From: Micromonospora maritima
GTDB taxonomy: Bacteria; Actinomycetota; Actinomycetes; Mycobacteriales; Micromonosporaceae
Assembly: GCF_902825405.1 (NCBI RefSeq)
Contig: NZ_CADEAU010000013.1
Coordinates: forward strand, 1 to 34,044
Direction: 5' to 3'
DNA length: 34,044 nt
In this document: piece by piece, positions 26,956 to 34,044 of the stretch
How the letters are laid out: each line of letters opens with the position of its first letter
Position numbering within the stretch: the first letter of the stretch is position 1
The notes under the pieces: model-generated
Databases searched by the model: none
What the model saw: only the letters and a program-made list of their open reading frames with translations
Told to the model about the DNA's origin: nothing
Program-made: the position numbers and the translations under genes

Positions 26956-27888
26956 TCAGGCCGGGACCTTGGCGGTGGCGTCGACGATCACCTTGAGCAG
27001 GTCGACCACGCGGGGGCCCCAGCGCGACGCGATGTCGTCGTCCAGCGCGACGATCTGGCCGTTCTTCACGGCGGCCACGCCGGCCCAGCCGCTGCGCGCC
27101 TTGACCGTGTCGGCGGTCTGCTGGCAGCACTTGGTGTCGGCGAGGAAGACGAAGTCGGGGTTCGCCTTGACGATGACCTCCTGGGACAGCTGCGGGTAGC
27201 CGCCGTTCTTCCCGTCGGCGTCGGCCGGGTCGGCGATGTTCTCCAGGCCGGCGAGCGCGTAGATGGTGCCGATGAACGTCTTGCTTGTCGCGCTGTACAG
27301 CTCCGGGCCCAACTCGTGGTAGTAGGTCAGCTTCTCGGCGCGCTTGGGCAGGTCCTTGGTGAGCGCGGTGATGTCGTCCTTCATCTTCCGCACCACGGCG
27401 TCCGCCTCGGCCGGGTGGCCGGTGAGCTTGCCCAGGTCGGTGAGCTGCCGGTAGGTGTCGTCGAGCGTGCTCGCGGCCGGGGCGAGCAGCACCGGGATCT
27501 TCAGCGCGACAAGCTGACTGGCGATCTTGTTGGTGTCGTTGGCGATCACCACGAGATCGGGGTTCTTGCCGGCGATGGCCTCGGCGTTGGGCTGGTAGCC
27601 GGAGAGGTCGCTCTTCGGGGCGTCCGCCGGGTAGTTGGACTGGTCGTCGACGGCGGTGACCTGCTTGCCCGCGCCGATGGCGAAGAGCATCTCGGTCGAG
27701 GTCGGCGAGAGCGAGACGATCTTCTCCGGCCGCTTCTCCAGCGTCAGGTTGCCCACGCTGACCGGGAACGAGCCACCCGAGCCGCCTGCGGCCGGGGTGT
27801 CGGTGGCGGTCTTCTCGGCGCAGCCGGCGAGCAGCAGCGCGCCGGCCGCGAGCGCGGTGGCGAAGAGCCGGGGGGTACGTCGGGACAT
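26956..27888 (-). CDS. btuF: Cobalamin-binding lipoprotein
   Basis: The 310-residue substrate-binding protein has a lipoprotein signal (lipobox LLAGC, Cys23) and a type III binding-protein fold (KIVSLSPTSTEMLFAIGAG, NPDLVVIAND, GYPQLSQEVIVKANPDF). It would be anchored outside the membrane and hand cobalamin to BtuCD. A vicinal Cys254-Cys255 pair (DTKCCQQ) is unusual. The start is fixed by an AGGAGG ribosome binding site 4 nt before the ATG; that site is buried in a hairpin formed by the riboswitch expression platform. Confidence 0.9.
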   Translation of the reverse strand: MSRRTPRLFATALAAGALLLAGCAEKTATDTPAAGGSGGSFPVSVGNLTLEKRPEKIVSLSPTSTEMLFAIGAGKQVTAVDDQSNYPADAPKSDLSGYQPNAEAIAGKNPDLVVIANDTNKIASQLVALKIPVLLAPAASTLDDTYRQLTDLGKLTGHPAEADAVVRKMKDDITALTKDLPKRAEKLTYYHELGPELYSATSKTFIGTIYALAGLENIADPADADGKNGGYPQLSQEVIVKANPDFVFLADTKCCQQTADTVKARSGWAGVAAVKNGQIVALDDDIASRWGPRVVDLLKVIVDATAKVPA

Positions 27889-28125
27889 CGGTCCTCCTGT
27901 CGGTCGAGGAGTGTGGTGCTTCGCCGACAGGAGGAAGGCCCGTCCGCGAGGCGCCCTTCCTCGAGAGCGCGTGTCGCGACCGGGCCGCAGGCGACCTGGC
28001 TCGTCCCACGTACGGCGGCGTCGGCGGGAGGCCGACGCCGCGCGTACGGGGCATCACAGTTGCGGGACAGCGCCGGTTTCGCACCGGCTTCGCTGTGGCA
28101 CGGTCGGTGCCACGGTAGCGCACGG
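27889..28125 (-). ncRNA. Cobalamin riboswitch with translational expression platform
   Basis: On the minus strand the hallmark core GAAGCCGGTGCGAAACCGG, then CCCGCAACTGTGA, is followed about 50 nt later by the B12 box GAGCCAGGTCGCCTGC. A GTGGCAC/GTGCCAC hairpin precedes the core. Downstream, CCTCCTGTCGG (27924-27934) pairs perfectly with CCGACAGGAGG (27893-27903), hiding the btuF ribosome binding site. An alternative 8-bp stem (GAGGAAGG/CCTTCCTC, 27931-27962) shares four bases with the first, so the two exclude each other. High cobalamin should favour the masking hairpin. The outer aptamer border is approximate. Confidence 0.93.
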
Positions 28126-28155
28126 GCGGTGAAGATCACCCGGACGGGCGGGGTG

Positions 28156-28194
28156 GGTGGGGACCCCGGCGGGGGTGGGACCGGGGTCCCCACC
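28156..28194 (-). terminator. Terminator of the M14 carboxypeptidase gene
   Basis: A perfect 14-bp stem (GGTGGGGACCCCGG/CCGGGGTCCCCACC) with an 11-nt G-rich loop starts 11 nt past the stop codon. It also isolates the btu riboswitch promoter from read-through. Confidence 0.75.
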
Positions 28195-28205
28195 TCGTGG
28201 TGAGG

Positions 28206-29519
28206 TCAGCAGTACTGGCTCTGCTTGTTGATCGCCCGGTACGGGCAGTCGGCGTACTCGGACAGCAGCAGCACGGCGTCCCGGTTGCGCGAGGTCTGCG
28301 CCGGGATCACCTCGTCGGGCGGGTAGAAGCCGCCGCCGGAGGCCGAGCCGGGGTACATCTCGAAGGTGTACGCCCAGATCCTGTGGGTGCCCCACATCCA
28401 GTCGATGCTGGTGCCGTCCGCGATGTAGAGGTCGCTGGACTGCTCCGGGGTGTAGCCGTTGGTCGCCGCCATCTGCCGGCCGATGGTGGCGAAGGTGTTG
28501 TACTGGTCGGCGTTCATCCCGGTGGCGGTGTTGCTGTACGTGTAGCCGTACGGCCAGAGCACCAGCTGCGAGTAGGTGTGGAAGTCGATGTTCGCCTTGA
28601 TCTGCTGCACGCCGCCGACGACGCGGCTGTTGACGAAGGTGCGCAGCGCCGCGGTCTCCGGCGCGGAGAAGGCGGACGGGCCACGGTAGGTGTCCGACGA
28701 CTTCGAGCCGGACGAGCCGCCGCAGCAGCCCCACTGGTAGCTCCAGTTGCGGTTCAGGTCGGTGCCGACGTACGAGGAGCCGCTGTTGGGCTGCCGGTTC
28801 TTCCGCCAGGAGCGGTAGGAGCCGGTGGCGATGTCGTACTCGCTGCCGTCCGGGTTGACCGTGGGGACGATCCAGATCTCCCGGGAGTTGACGATGGTGG
28901 TGATCCGGGAGTCGGTGCCGTAGTTGTCGGTGAACAGGTTGAGCAGGTAGATCGCCATCTCGACGGTCAGGTGCTCGCGGGCGTGCTGCTGGGCGTTGAA
29001 CAGGATCTCCGGTTCGCTCTCGTCGGTGCCGACGTTGTCGGAGATCTTCACCGCCATCAGGTCCCGGCCCTGGTAGGAGGTGCCGATGCTGAGCTTGCGG
29101 GCGATGCTCGGGTGGTCGGCGACGACCTTGTTCACCACCGCGGTCAGCTCGGCGTAGTCGTGGTAGTTGGAGTCGGCCGGCGGGAAGGCGTACGCGGTCG
29201 CGCCGCCGGCCGGCGCCGGGGCGACGTCCTTCTCCAGCCGGAAGCCGAGCCGGGTGATCGCGGCGGCCTCGGCGCGGGTGGCCGTGACGTGCAGCACACC
29301 GTGCTCGGAGTAGTCGATCGCGGCTCCGGTGCGGGCGACCGCGCTGCGGTCCGCGAGCGTACGCGGGCCGAGCACCCGGTAGGCGACGGCGGCCGGTTCA
29401 CCGGACCGCTCCGGGGCCGGGCGGGCGGCGGCCGGTCCGGCGGCCGCGGTGACGAGGATCAGGCCGACGGCGGCGGCGAGCGCCAGCCGGCGGCGGAGCG
29501 GGGACGTGCGGAAGGCCAT
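28206..29519 (-). CDS. Secreted zinc carboxypeptidase (M14 family)
   Basis: The 437-residue exported metallopeptidase has a signal peptide with a basic start and hydrophobic core (about 8-32), a propeptide-like region to about 110, and an M14 catalytic domain. The zinc ligands are His179 and Glu182 (QQHARE) and His314 (IDFHTYS); the catalytic Glu387 lies in [18 protein letters not shown] matches the substrate-binding segment. It resembles carboxypeptidase T/SG-type enzymes of broad specificity. The start is ATG at 29519, with AGGAGG 6 nt upstream. It is divergent from a C39-like peptidase gene. Confidence 0.92.
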   Translation of the reverse strand: MAFRTSPLRRRLALAAAVGLILVTAAAGPAAARPAPERSGEPAAVAYRVLGPRTLADRSAVARTGAAIDYSEHGVLHVTATRAEAAAITRLGFRLEKDVAPAPAGGATAYAFPPADSNYHDYAELTAVVNKVVADHPSIARKLSIGTSYQGRDLMAVKISDNVGTDESEPEILFNAQQHAREHLTVEMAIYLLNLFTDNYGTDSRITTIVNSREIWIVPTVNPDGSEYDIATGSYRSWRKNRQPNSGSSYVGTDLNRNWSYQWGCCGGSSGSKSSDTYRGPSAFSAPETAALRTFVNSRVVGGVQQIKANIDFHTYSQLVLWPYGYTYSNTATGMNADQYNTFATIGRQMAATNGYTPEQSSDLYIADGTSIDWMWGTHRIWAYTFEMYPGSASGGGFYPPDEVIPAQTSRNRDAVLLLSEYADCPYRAINKQSQYC

Positions 29520-29724
29520 CGACAACCTCCTGGGGGTACGGGAGATCCCGTTGTCCGCACACTTCACCAGCAGTCACATGGTCATATCAACATCTGTCTT
29601 TCTACGGGGGCATCCCGACCGGATCGTCACGTCGGCAATGATTTTCCATGCCTGAACATCTGGCGAAACTTCCCGCCAAGCGCGACAGTGAACGGCAACG
29701 ATGCCGTTTCCCTGTGGAGCTGCC
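29520..29724. other. Divergent control region of two secreted peptidase genes
   Basis: This 205-bp stretch is clearly less G/C-rich than its surroundings (patches such as CATATCAACATCTGTCTTTC and GCAATGATTTTCC). It must hold promoters for both directions. I could not fix -10/-35 pairs confidently. No gene is seen. Confidence 0.5.
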
Positions 29725-31065
29725 ATGTTCGGAAGACCCCTGCGCGCGGTCGCCCTCGCCGGCCTCACCGCGCTCACCCTCCTCGGCACCAGCGCACCGG
29801 TCCAGGCACACGCGCCGCGGCCGGGCGTCACCCACGACGAACAGATCACGTTCCAGGAGTTCTCCCGCTACCCCGACTGGCGCGGCGGGTCCCACCAGGG
29901 CACCCGGGCCGTCCCGGGCCGCCACCCCGCGCTGACCCTCGCCCGGCCCGCCGGCACCACCGAGTTCACCGACGAACACACCGGCACGACCCGGACCTGG
30001 GAGTACGCCACCTGGACCTCGCCCGAGCGGCGGATCGGGTTCGACGCCACCGAGCTGGTCGCGTCGTGGAACGCCAGCACCCCGGCCGGCACCTGGATCC
30101 AGGTCGAGCTGCACGGCACCTACAACACCGGGGCACAGACCCCGTGGTACGTCATGGGCCGCTGGGCCTCCGGCGACCAGGACATCAAGCGCGCCACGCT
30201 GGACGGCCAGGGTGACCCCTGGTCGAGCATCTGGACCGACACGTTCTCGATCGACGACGCGGCGGCCGGGGTGCTGCTGCGCTCGTACCAGCTCCGGCTC
30301 ACCCTCTACCGTGCGCCCGGGCAGGCCGCCGCGCCGCAGGTCCGGATGGTCGGCGCGATGGCCTCGAACGTGCCGGACCGGTTCACCGTCACCCCGAGCC
30401 GGGGTGGCATCGCCTGGGGCACCGAGCTGGCCGTGCCGCGCTACTCGCAGAACGTCCACATCGGGGAGTACCCGGAGTACGACGGCGGCGGCGAGGCCTG
30501 GTGCTCCCCGACCTCCACCGAGATGGTGGTCGAGTACTGGGGTCGCAAGCCCTCCGCCGAGGACACCGCCTGGGTCGACCCCTCCTACCCCGACCCGACC
30601 GTCGACCACGCCGCCCGGATGACCTACGACCACGAGTACGAGGGCGCCGGCAACTGGCCGTTCAACACCGCCTACGCGGCCGGCTTCCCCGGCCTGGAGG
30701 CACGGGTCACCCGACTGCACTCGCTGGACGAGGCCGAGCGCTTCGTCAAGGCCGGCATCCCGGTGGTCACCTCGCAGTCGTTCCTGGCCAGCGAGCTGGA
30801 CGGGGCCAACTACGGCACCTCCGGGCACCTGTTCGTGATCGTCGGCTTCACCGCCGACGGTGACGTGATCGTCAACGACCCCGCGTCCTCCTCCAACGAG
30901 GCGGTCCGCAACGTCTACCAGCGCGAACAGTTCGAGCAGATCTGGCTGCGCACCAAGCGGTACCGGGCCAACGGCACGGTGGCCTCCGGCTCCGGCGGCA
31001 TCGCGTACCTGATCAAGCCGACCGACCGGTGGTGGCCGGTGGTCCCGGGCTCGACCAACTGGTGA
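29725..31065 (+). CDS. Secreted C39-like cysteine peptidase
   Basis: The 446-residue protein has a signal peptide (residues 1-29, APVQAHA end), a beta-rich N-terminal domain (40-230) and a C-terminal papain-like domain of the peptidase C39-like type. The probable catalytic residues are Cys260 in EAWCSPTS, His368 in SGHLFVIVGF and the Asn384-Asp385 region in VIVNDPAS. It is likely a secreted hydrolase of proteins or peptidoglycan peptides. The start is the ATG at 29725 with GGAG 5 nt upstream; an in-frame ATG eight codons earlier has no such site. It is divergent from the M14 gene and followed by a strong terminator. Confidence 0.88.
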   Translation: MFGRPLRAVALAGLTALTLLGTSAPVQAHAPRPGVTHDEQITFQEFSRYPDWRGGSHQGTRAVPGRHPALTLARPAGTTEFTDEHTGTTRTWEYATWTSPERRIGFDATELVASWNASTPAGTWIQVELHGTYNTGAQTPWYVMGRWASGDQDIKRATLDGQGDPWSSIWTDTFSIDDAAAGVLLRSYQLRLTLYRAPGQAAAPQVRMVGAMASNVPDRFTVTPSRGGIAWGTELAVPRYSQNVHIGEYPEYDGGGEAWCSPTSTEMVVEYWGRKPSAEDTAWVDPSYPDPTVDHAARMTYDHEYEGAGNWPFNTAYAAGFPGLEARVTRLHSLDEAERFVKAGIPVVTSQSFLASELDGANYGTSGHLFVIVGFTADGDVIVNDPASSSNEAVRNVYQREQFEQIWLRTKRYRANGTVASGSGGIAYLIKPTDRWWPVVPGSTNW

Positions 31066-31070
31066 CCCGG

Positions 31071-31107
31071 ACCGGGGCCCGGCGCGTTCCCCGCGCCGGG
31101 CCCCGGT
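31071..31107. terminator. Strong hairpin between convergent genes
   Basis: A perfect 16-bp stem (ACCGGGGCCCGGCGCG and its complement) with a 5-nt TTCCC loop starts 5 nt after the C39-like gene stop and ends 9 nt before the stop of the convergent gene. It can serve both strands. Confidence 0.8.
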
Positions 31108-31116
31108 GCGTCGCGA

Positions 31117-31596
31117 TCAGAGGGACGGGGCGAACGAGACAGGCTCGCCCTCGGGCTTGGCGCGGCGGTTCCGCACCGCCCGGACGATGATCACCAGCCA
31201 CGCCACGAGCGCGGCGACGCCGGCCAGGGTCAGACCGGTGACCAGCAGGTACGTCGACCCGCCGGTGGTGGAGAAGACGCCGGCCCGTGCGCCGGTGTCC
31301 CGCGCCGGGGCGGTCGCGCCCACGGCGAGGCCGTCCGGGGCGTCGTAGAGGATGACGTCGGCGCGCCGGGCGTCACCCTGGTCGGCGGCGAAGGTGCCGC
31401 GCCACTCGCAGTTGCGCCGGCCGCAGTCCTCGTACACCGCGGTGAACGTGCCCGCGGTGCCGCCGCCGTTGTGCGCCTGCCAGGTGGGCAGCAGGTCGGT
31501 GGCACCCATCATCAGCCCGATGCCGGCGATCACCGGCAGGCCGATCCAGACGAACACCTTGGTCCGCCATCCGTCGATCTTGTTCAGGAAACTCAC
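31117..31596 (-). CDS. Two-helix membrane protein of unknown function
   Basis: The 159-residue product has membrane helices at about 14-32 and 114-138. They flank an extracellular domain of about 80 residues with two cysteines (EDCGRRNCEW) that could form a disulfide, and the tail is basic. I do not recognise a named family. The GTG at 31596 follows a TAGGGT box by 8 nt, consistent with a leaderless or near-leaderless message of its own. It lies downstream of the mqnE group on the same strand. Confidence 0.65.
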   Translation of the reverse strand: MSFLNKIDGWRTKVFVWIGLPVIAGIGLMMGATDLLPTWQAHNGGGTAGTFTAVYEDCGRRNCEWRGTFAADQGDARRADVILYDAPDGLAVGATAPARDTGARAGVFSTTGGSTYLLVTGLTLAGVAALVAWLVIIVRAVRNRRAKPEGEPVSFAPSL

Positions 31597-31656
31597 GGCG
31601 GCTGACCCTAGCGGCCGGGTCGGGCGGCCGCTGCCCCGTTTCCGGGCGGGCGGCGT

Positions 31657-31935
31657 TCAGCCGTCCCGGCGCTCGCCCTCCGGCCCGGCCTGGTCGTCGC
31701 CGGCAAGCGCGGACCGCAGCCGGTCCTTCTCCGCGCGGCGACGCTCCGACGCGTCGGCCATCTCCCCGGCCATCTCGTCCCGCCAGCCCTTGAGCAGGAA
31801 GAACGACAGCGCGGCGGAGAACACCAACGCCAGCATCAGCCGCAGGAACATGTTCATGTCGACGAACCAGAGGGCTGCCAGCACGGCGACGAACAGCCCG
31901 ATCCGGCCCAGCGTGTACTTGACCGCCGCGCTCAT
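31657..31935 (-). CDS. DUF4229 family small membrane protein
   Basis: The 92-residue product starts MSAAVKYTLGRIGLFVAV, the typical opening of DUF4229. It has two helices (about 10-26 and 33-53) followed by a charged helical tail (RDEMAGEMADASERRRAEKDRL). The function is unknown, but such genes are often near menaquinone genes in actinobacteria (from memory). The start could be the ATG at 31935 or a GTG five codons upstream at 31950; a GGGA lies 9 nt before the ATG. It is part of the mqnE transcript by position. Confidence 0.7.
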   Translation of the reverse strand: MSAAVKYTLGRIGLFVAVLAALWFVDMNMFLRLMLALVFSAALSFFLLKGWRDEMAGEMADASERRRAEKDRLRSALAGDDQAGPEGERRDG

Positions 31936-31962
31936 GCCCGCAATTCCCACTCTCTCCGCGCC

Positions 31963-32391
31963 TCAGCCCGTCCGCCGGGCCAGCCAGTGCACGCCATGAA
32001 ACCAGATGACCGCGTAGACCACGGTGAACACCGCCGCGGCCAGCGCGCCGGTGAACAGCGCCGGCAGCCCGGCGGCCAGCCCGGCCACCAGCAGACCGGC
32101 GAGGACGCCGACCGCGATGCCGACCAGGGCGGCCAGCACCCGGGCCGCACCGAACTCCCACGCCCGGAAGTCGTCCCAGAACAGCCAGAGCGGCAGGATC
32201 ACCGCCAGCCACCCGTTGGTGCGCCCGAACCCGCCGTCGCCCAGGGTGGCGAACGCCCACTCGAAGAGCAGCAGCGCCAGCAGCCCGATCACCAGGCCGG
32301 CCAGCGTCACCCCGAGCAGGTCGCCGAGGGTGAGGATGCGCCCCTCGGCGTCCCGCCGGGGAAACGCGCGCTGCTGCTCCTGCGTGCTCAT
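31963..32391 (-). CDS. Four-helix membrane protein of unknown function
   Basis: The 142-residue product has an N-terminal polar segment (MSTQEQQRAFPRRDAEGR) and about four hydrophobic helices (20-50, 61-72, 84-105 and 108-130). It starts 7 nt after the mqnE stop, so it is probably co-translated. No motif ties it to a function. Its placement directly behind mqnE and before the DUF4229 gene suggests a shared operon. Confidence 0.7.
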   Translation of the reverse strand: MSTQEQQRAFPRRDAEGRILTLGDLLGVTLAGLVIGLLALLLFEWAFATLGDGGFGRTNGWLAVILPLWLFWDDFRAWEFGAARVLAALVGIAVGVLAGLLVAGLAAGLPALFTGALAAAVFTVVYAVIWFHGVHWLARRTG

Positions 32392-32398
32392 CGCCGGG

Positions 32399-33568
32399 TC
32401 AGGCCCAGACCTGCTGCGGCTCGGAGCGGCGCTCGGCCATCGACGGCGCGGCGTCGTACTCGCGGACGGTCTCGTAGCGGGTGTTCCGCTCGACCGGCCG
32501 GAAGCCCGCGTCCCAGATCAGGTGGAGCAGGTCGTCCCGGTGCATGGTGTTCGGCGTCCCGTACGAGTCGGCGTCGTGGGTGATCTTGTATTCGACGACC
32601 GAACCGTCCAGGTCGTCCACGCCGAAGTTGAGCGAGAGCTGGGCGACCGAGAGCCCGTGCATGACCCAGAAGCACTTGACGTGCGGGACGTTGTCGAACA
32701 GCAGCCGGGAGACCGCGAACGTCTTGAGCGACTCGGCCGGCGAGGCCATCGTGGTCTGGGCCTGGATCCGGTTGCGGACCTTGCCGTCCGCCGAGTCGAC
32801 GAAGTCGTGCTGGTAGCGCAGCGGGATGAAGACCTGGAAGCCCCCGGTCTCGTCCTGCAGCTCACGCAGCCGCAGCACGTGGTCGACCCGGTGCCGGGGC
32901 TCCTCGATGTGGCCGTAGAGCATGGTCGACGGCGTCTTCATGCCCTTGGCGTGGGCCAGCCGGTGGATCCGCGACCAGTCCTCCCAGTGGCAGTTGTGGT
33001 CGACGATGTGCTGCCGGACCTCCCAGTCGAAGATCTCGGCGCCACCACCGGTCAGCGACTCCAGGCCGGCGTCCATCAGCTCGTCGAGGATCGCGTCGGC
33101 GTCAAGCCCGCTGATCTTCTCGAACCACTGCACCTCGGTCGCGGTGAACGCCTTGAGGTTGACCTTCGGCAGCGCGGCCTTCAGCTCGCGCAGCACCTTG
33201 GGGTAGTAGCGCCAGGGCAGCGTCGGGTGCAGGCCGTTGACGATGTGCAGCTCGGTGAGCTGCTCGTCCTCCATCTCCTTGGCCTTGCGCACCGCCTCGT
33301 CGATGCGCATCGTGTAGGCGTCCTTCTCGCCCGGCTTGCGCTGGAACGAGCAGTACGCGCACGAAGCGGAGCAGACGTTCGTCAGGTTGAGGTGCCGGTT
33401 GACGTTGAACATCACCCGGTCGCCGTTGAGCTCCGTACGCCTGTGGTGGGCGAGCCGGCCCAGCCACGTCAGGTCGTCGCTGGCGTAGAGGGCGATGCCG
33501 TCCTCGCGGGTCAGCCGCTCCCCCGCGTAGACCTTCGCTTCGAGCTCGCGCTTGAGTCCGGCGTCCAT
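32399..33568 (-). CDS. mqnE: Aminodeoxyfutalosine synthase (radical SAM)
   Basis: MqnE joins the chorismate-derived enol ether to S-adenosylmethionine to give 6-amino-6-deoxyfutalosine, step two of the futalosine pathway. The 389-residue protein has the radical-SAM ligands CSASCAYC at Cys66, Cys70 and Cys73. The family blocks are ELHIVNGLHPTLPW, STMLYGHIEEPRHRVDH and VFIPLRYQHDF; HPTLPW and YGHIE separate it from MqnC. I chose the ATG at 33568, with GGAAGGA 12 nt upstream; a GTG seven codons earlier is possible. Two membrane-protein genes follow in the same operon. Confidence 0.94.
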   Translation of the reverse strand: MDAGLKRELEAKVYAGERLTREDGIALYASDDLTWLGRLAHHRRTELNGDRVMFNVNRHLNLTNVCSASCAYCSFQRKPGEKDAYTMRIDEAVRKAKEMEDEQLTELHIVNGLHPTLPWRYYPKVLRELKAALPKVNLKAFTATEVQWFEKISGLDADAILDELMDAGLESLTGGGAEIFDWEVRQHIVDHNCHWEDWSRIHRLAHAKGMKTPSTMLYGHIEEPRHRVDHVLRLRELQDETGGFQVFIPLRYQHDFVDSADGKVRNRIQAQTTMASPAESLKTFAVSRLLFDNVPHVKCFWVMHGLSVAQLSLNFGVDDLDGSVVEYKITHDADSYGTPNTMHRDDLLHLIWDAGFRPVERNTRYETVREYDAAPSMAERRSEPQQVWA

Positions 33569-33604
33569 CCGAAAGCCACGTCCTTCCACCTGGGGTACCG
33601 ATCG

Positions 33605-33610
33605 AGCGTA
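33605..33610 (-). promoter_or_regulatory. Candidate -10 box of mqnE
   Basis: TACGCT on the minus strand lies 36 nt before the chosen ATG, implying a leader of about 30 nt. The form resembles TACGGT of mqnA and TAGGCT of mqnC. No -35 is evident. Confidence 0.4.
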
Positions 33611-33797
33611 CGTCGCGGGCCGGACGGACCGCCCACGCGGTCGGCGGCAGCGACCCGGTTCACCTCCGGTCACGCTCCGCACATCGACATCGCTGCGTCG
33701 GTGAGGTAAGACAGGGTGGGGCGGAACACACACCGGGGCCGTCCTGTCCCAACACGCCCACGACGCGTGGCGCGCACCAGACCGGACGGGGAGCGGA

Positions 33798-34044
33798 ATG
33801 GTCGACAGCACCAAGGCCCGACGGCGACGAGGTCGGCAGCCGGTGATCTCACCGGTCCTGCGCCCGGCGCTCTGGTCCGCCCTCCTGGGGGCGGTCGCGG
33901 CCGCGGCGCTCGCCACACCCGCCTGGGCCGACCCGCTGCCCGACACCGTCCCCAGCACCGGCTCCCGCCCGCAGGTCACCGGCACGCTCCAGCTCCCCAC
34001 CGCGCCCGGCGCGGTCCCCGGCCAACCCGGCGCGGTTCCGGGCC
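33798..34044 (+). CDS. Secreted protein, N-terminal part (possible NlpC/P60-type cell-wall hydrolase)
   Basis: Only the first 82 codons are in the window. They encode a basic start (MVDSTKARRRRGRQ), a hydrophobic signal segment ending AAALATPAWA, and a Pro/Gly/Thr-rich linker with PGAVPG repeats. The ATG at 33798 has GGGGAG 4-5 nt upstream. In Micromonosporaceae such a start is familiar from secreted NlpC/P60 peptidoglycan hydrolases with a coiled coil, but the catalytic domain is outside the window, so this is a guess. The 33611-33797 upstream region can pair GACAGG (33710-33715) with CCTGTC (33743-33748) in the leader. Confidence 0.6.
   Translation, partial: MVDSTKARRRRGRQPVISPVLRPALWSALLGAVAAAALATPAWADPLPDTVPSTGSRPQVTGTLQLPTAPGAVPGQPGAVPG

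Noticed and set aside
24969..27888. Siderophore or heme importer
   Set aside because: The FecCD-type components would allow it, but the clear cobalamin riboswitch ahead of the operon argues for vitamin B12.
33611..33797. Cyclic di-AMP (ydaO-type) riboswitch before the secreted protein gene
   Set aside because: Such riboswitches often precede actinobacterial wall hydrolases, and one 6-bp stem is present, but the conserved core motifs of that class could not be found.

Overview
The window comes from a high-GC actinobacterium, most likely a member of the Micromonosporaceae close to Micromonospora. Three things point there: strong G/C bias at third codon positions, many GTG starts and 4-nt stop/start overlaps, and the futalosine menaquinone pathway. 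Short GTTAA..GGGCCC..TAC intergenic repeats, of a kind I associate with Micromonospora, also fit. It is ordinary chromosomal DNA: no phage, integrase, transposase, CRISPR array, rRNA or tRNA was seen.

Layout. At 1-3882 (minus) lies the start of the NADH:quinone oxidoreductase operon, nuoA-nuoB-nuoC-nuoD-nuoE, with nuoE cut by the window edge. At 4015-9378 (minus) are a geranylgeranyl-reductase-type flavoprotein (menJ-like) preceded by a near-perfect Rex-type operator, a small orphan protein, menG, an LPXTG surface protein bracketed by two sister hairpins, and mqnC. At 9596-13260 (minus) is the phenylacetyl-CoA epoxidase operon paaABCDE, coupled by 4-nt overlaps throughout. At 13632-15556 (plus) are two tandem secreted beta-lactamase-fold serine hydrolases. 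mqnA (minus) follows, then an MFS exporter and its ArsR-type regulator (minus), a nitrilase-family hydrolase (plus), a HelD-type RNA polymerase motor (plus), a possible PH-like protein (minus), an ABC-2 exporter pair (plus) and a double VOC protein (plus). At 24969-28125 (minus) is a cobalamin importer, btuF-btuC-btuD, under a B12 riboswitch. Divergent secreted M14 and C39-like peptidases follow. At 31117-33568 (minus) lie mqnE and three small membrane-protein genes. The window ends inside a secreted protein gene on the plus strand.

How it fits together. mqnA, mqnE and mqnC act at successive stages of the futalosine route to the menaquinone ring. menG methylates demethylmenaquinone, the flavoprotein probably saturates part of the polyprenyl tail, and Nuo reduces the finished menaquinone. 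The Rex-like operator in front of the flavoprotein suggests that tail saturation responds to NADH/NAD+.

Regulation read from the sequence: several genes, including mqnA and mqnC, have a TAnnnT -10 box only 6-8 nt before the start codon, the pattern of leaderless mRNA. The MFS gene has a 34-bp operator covering its -10 box and start codon. The btu operon carries two mutually exclusive hairpins, one of which masks the btuF ribosome binding site. Two short relics of toxin-antitoxin genes (PIN toxin tail, XRE antitoxin tail) lie between genes. No clearly unprecedented multi-gene system was found; the regulatory architecture is the most interesting content.
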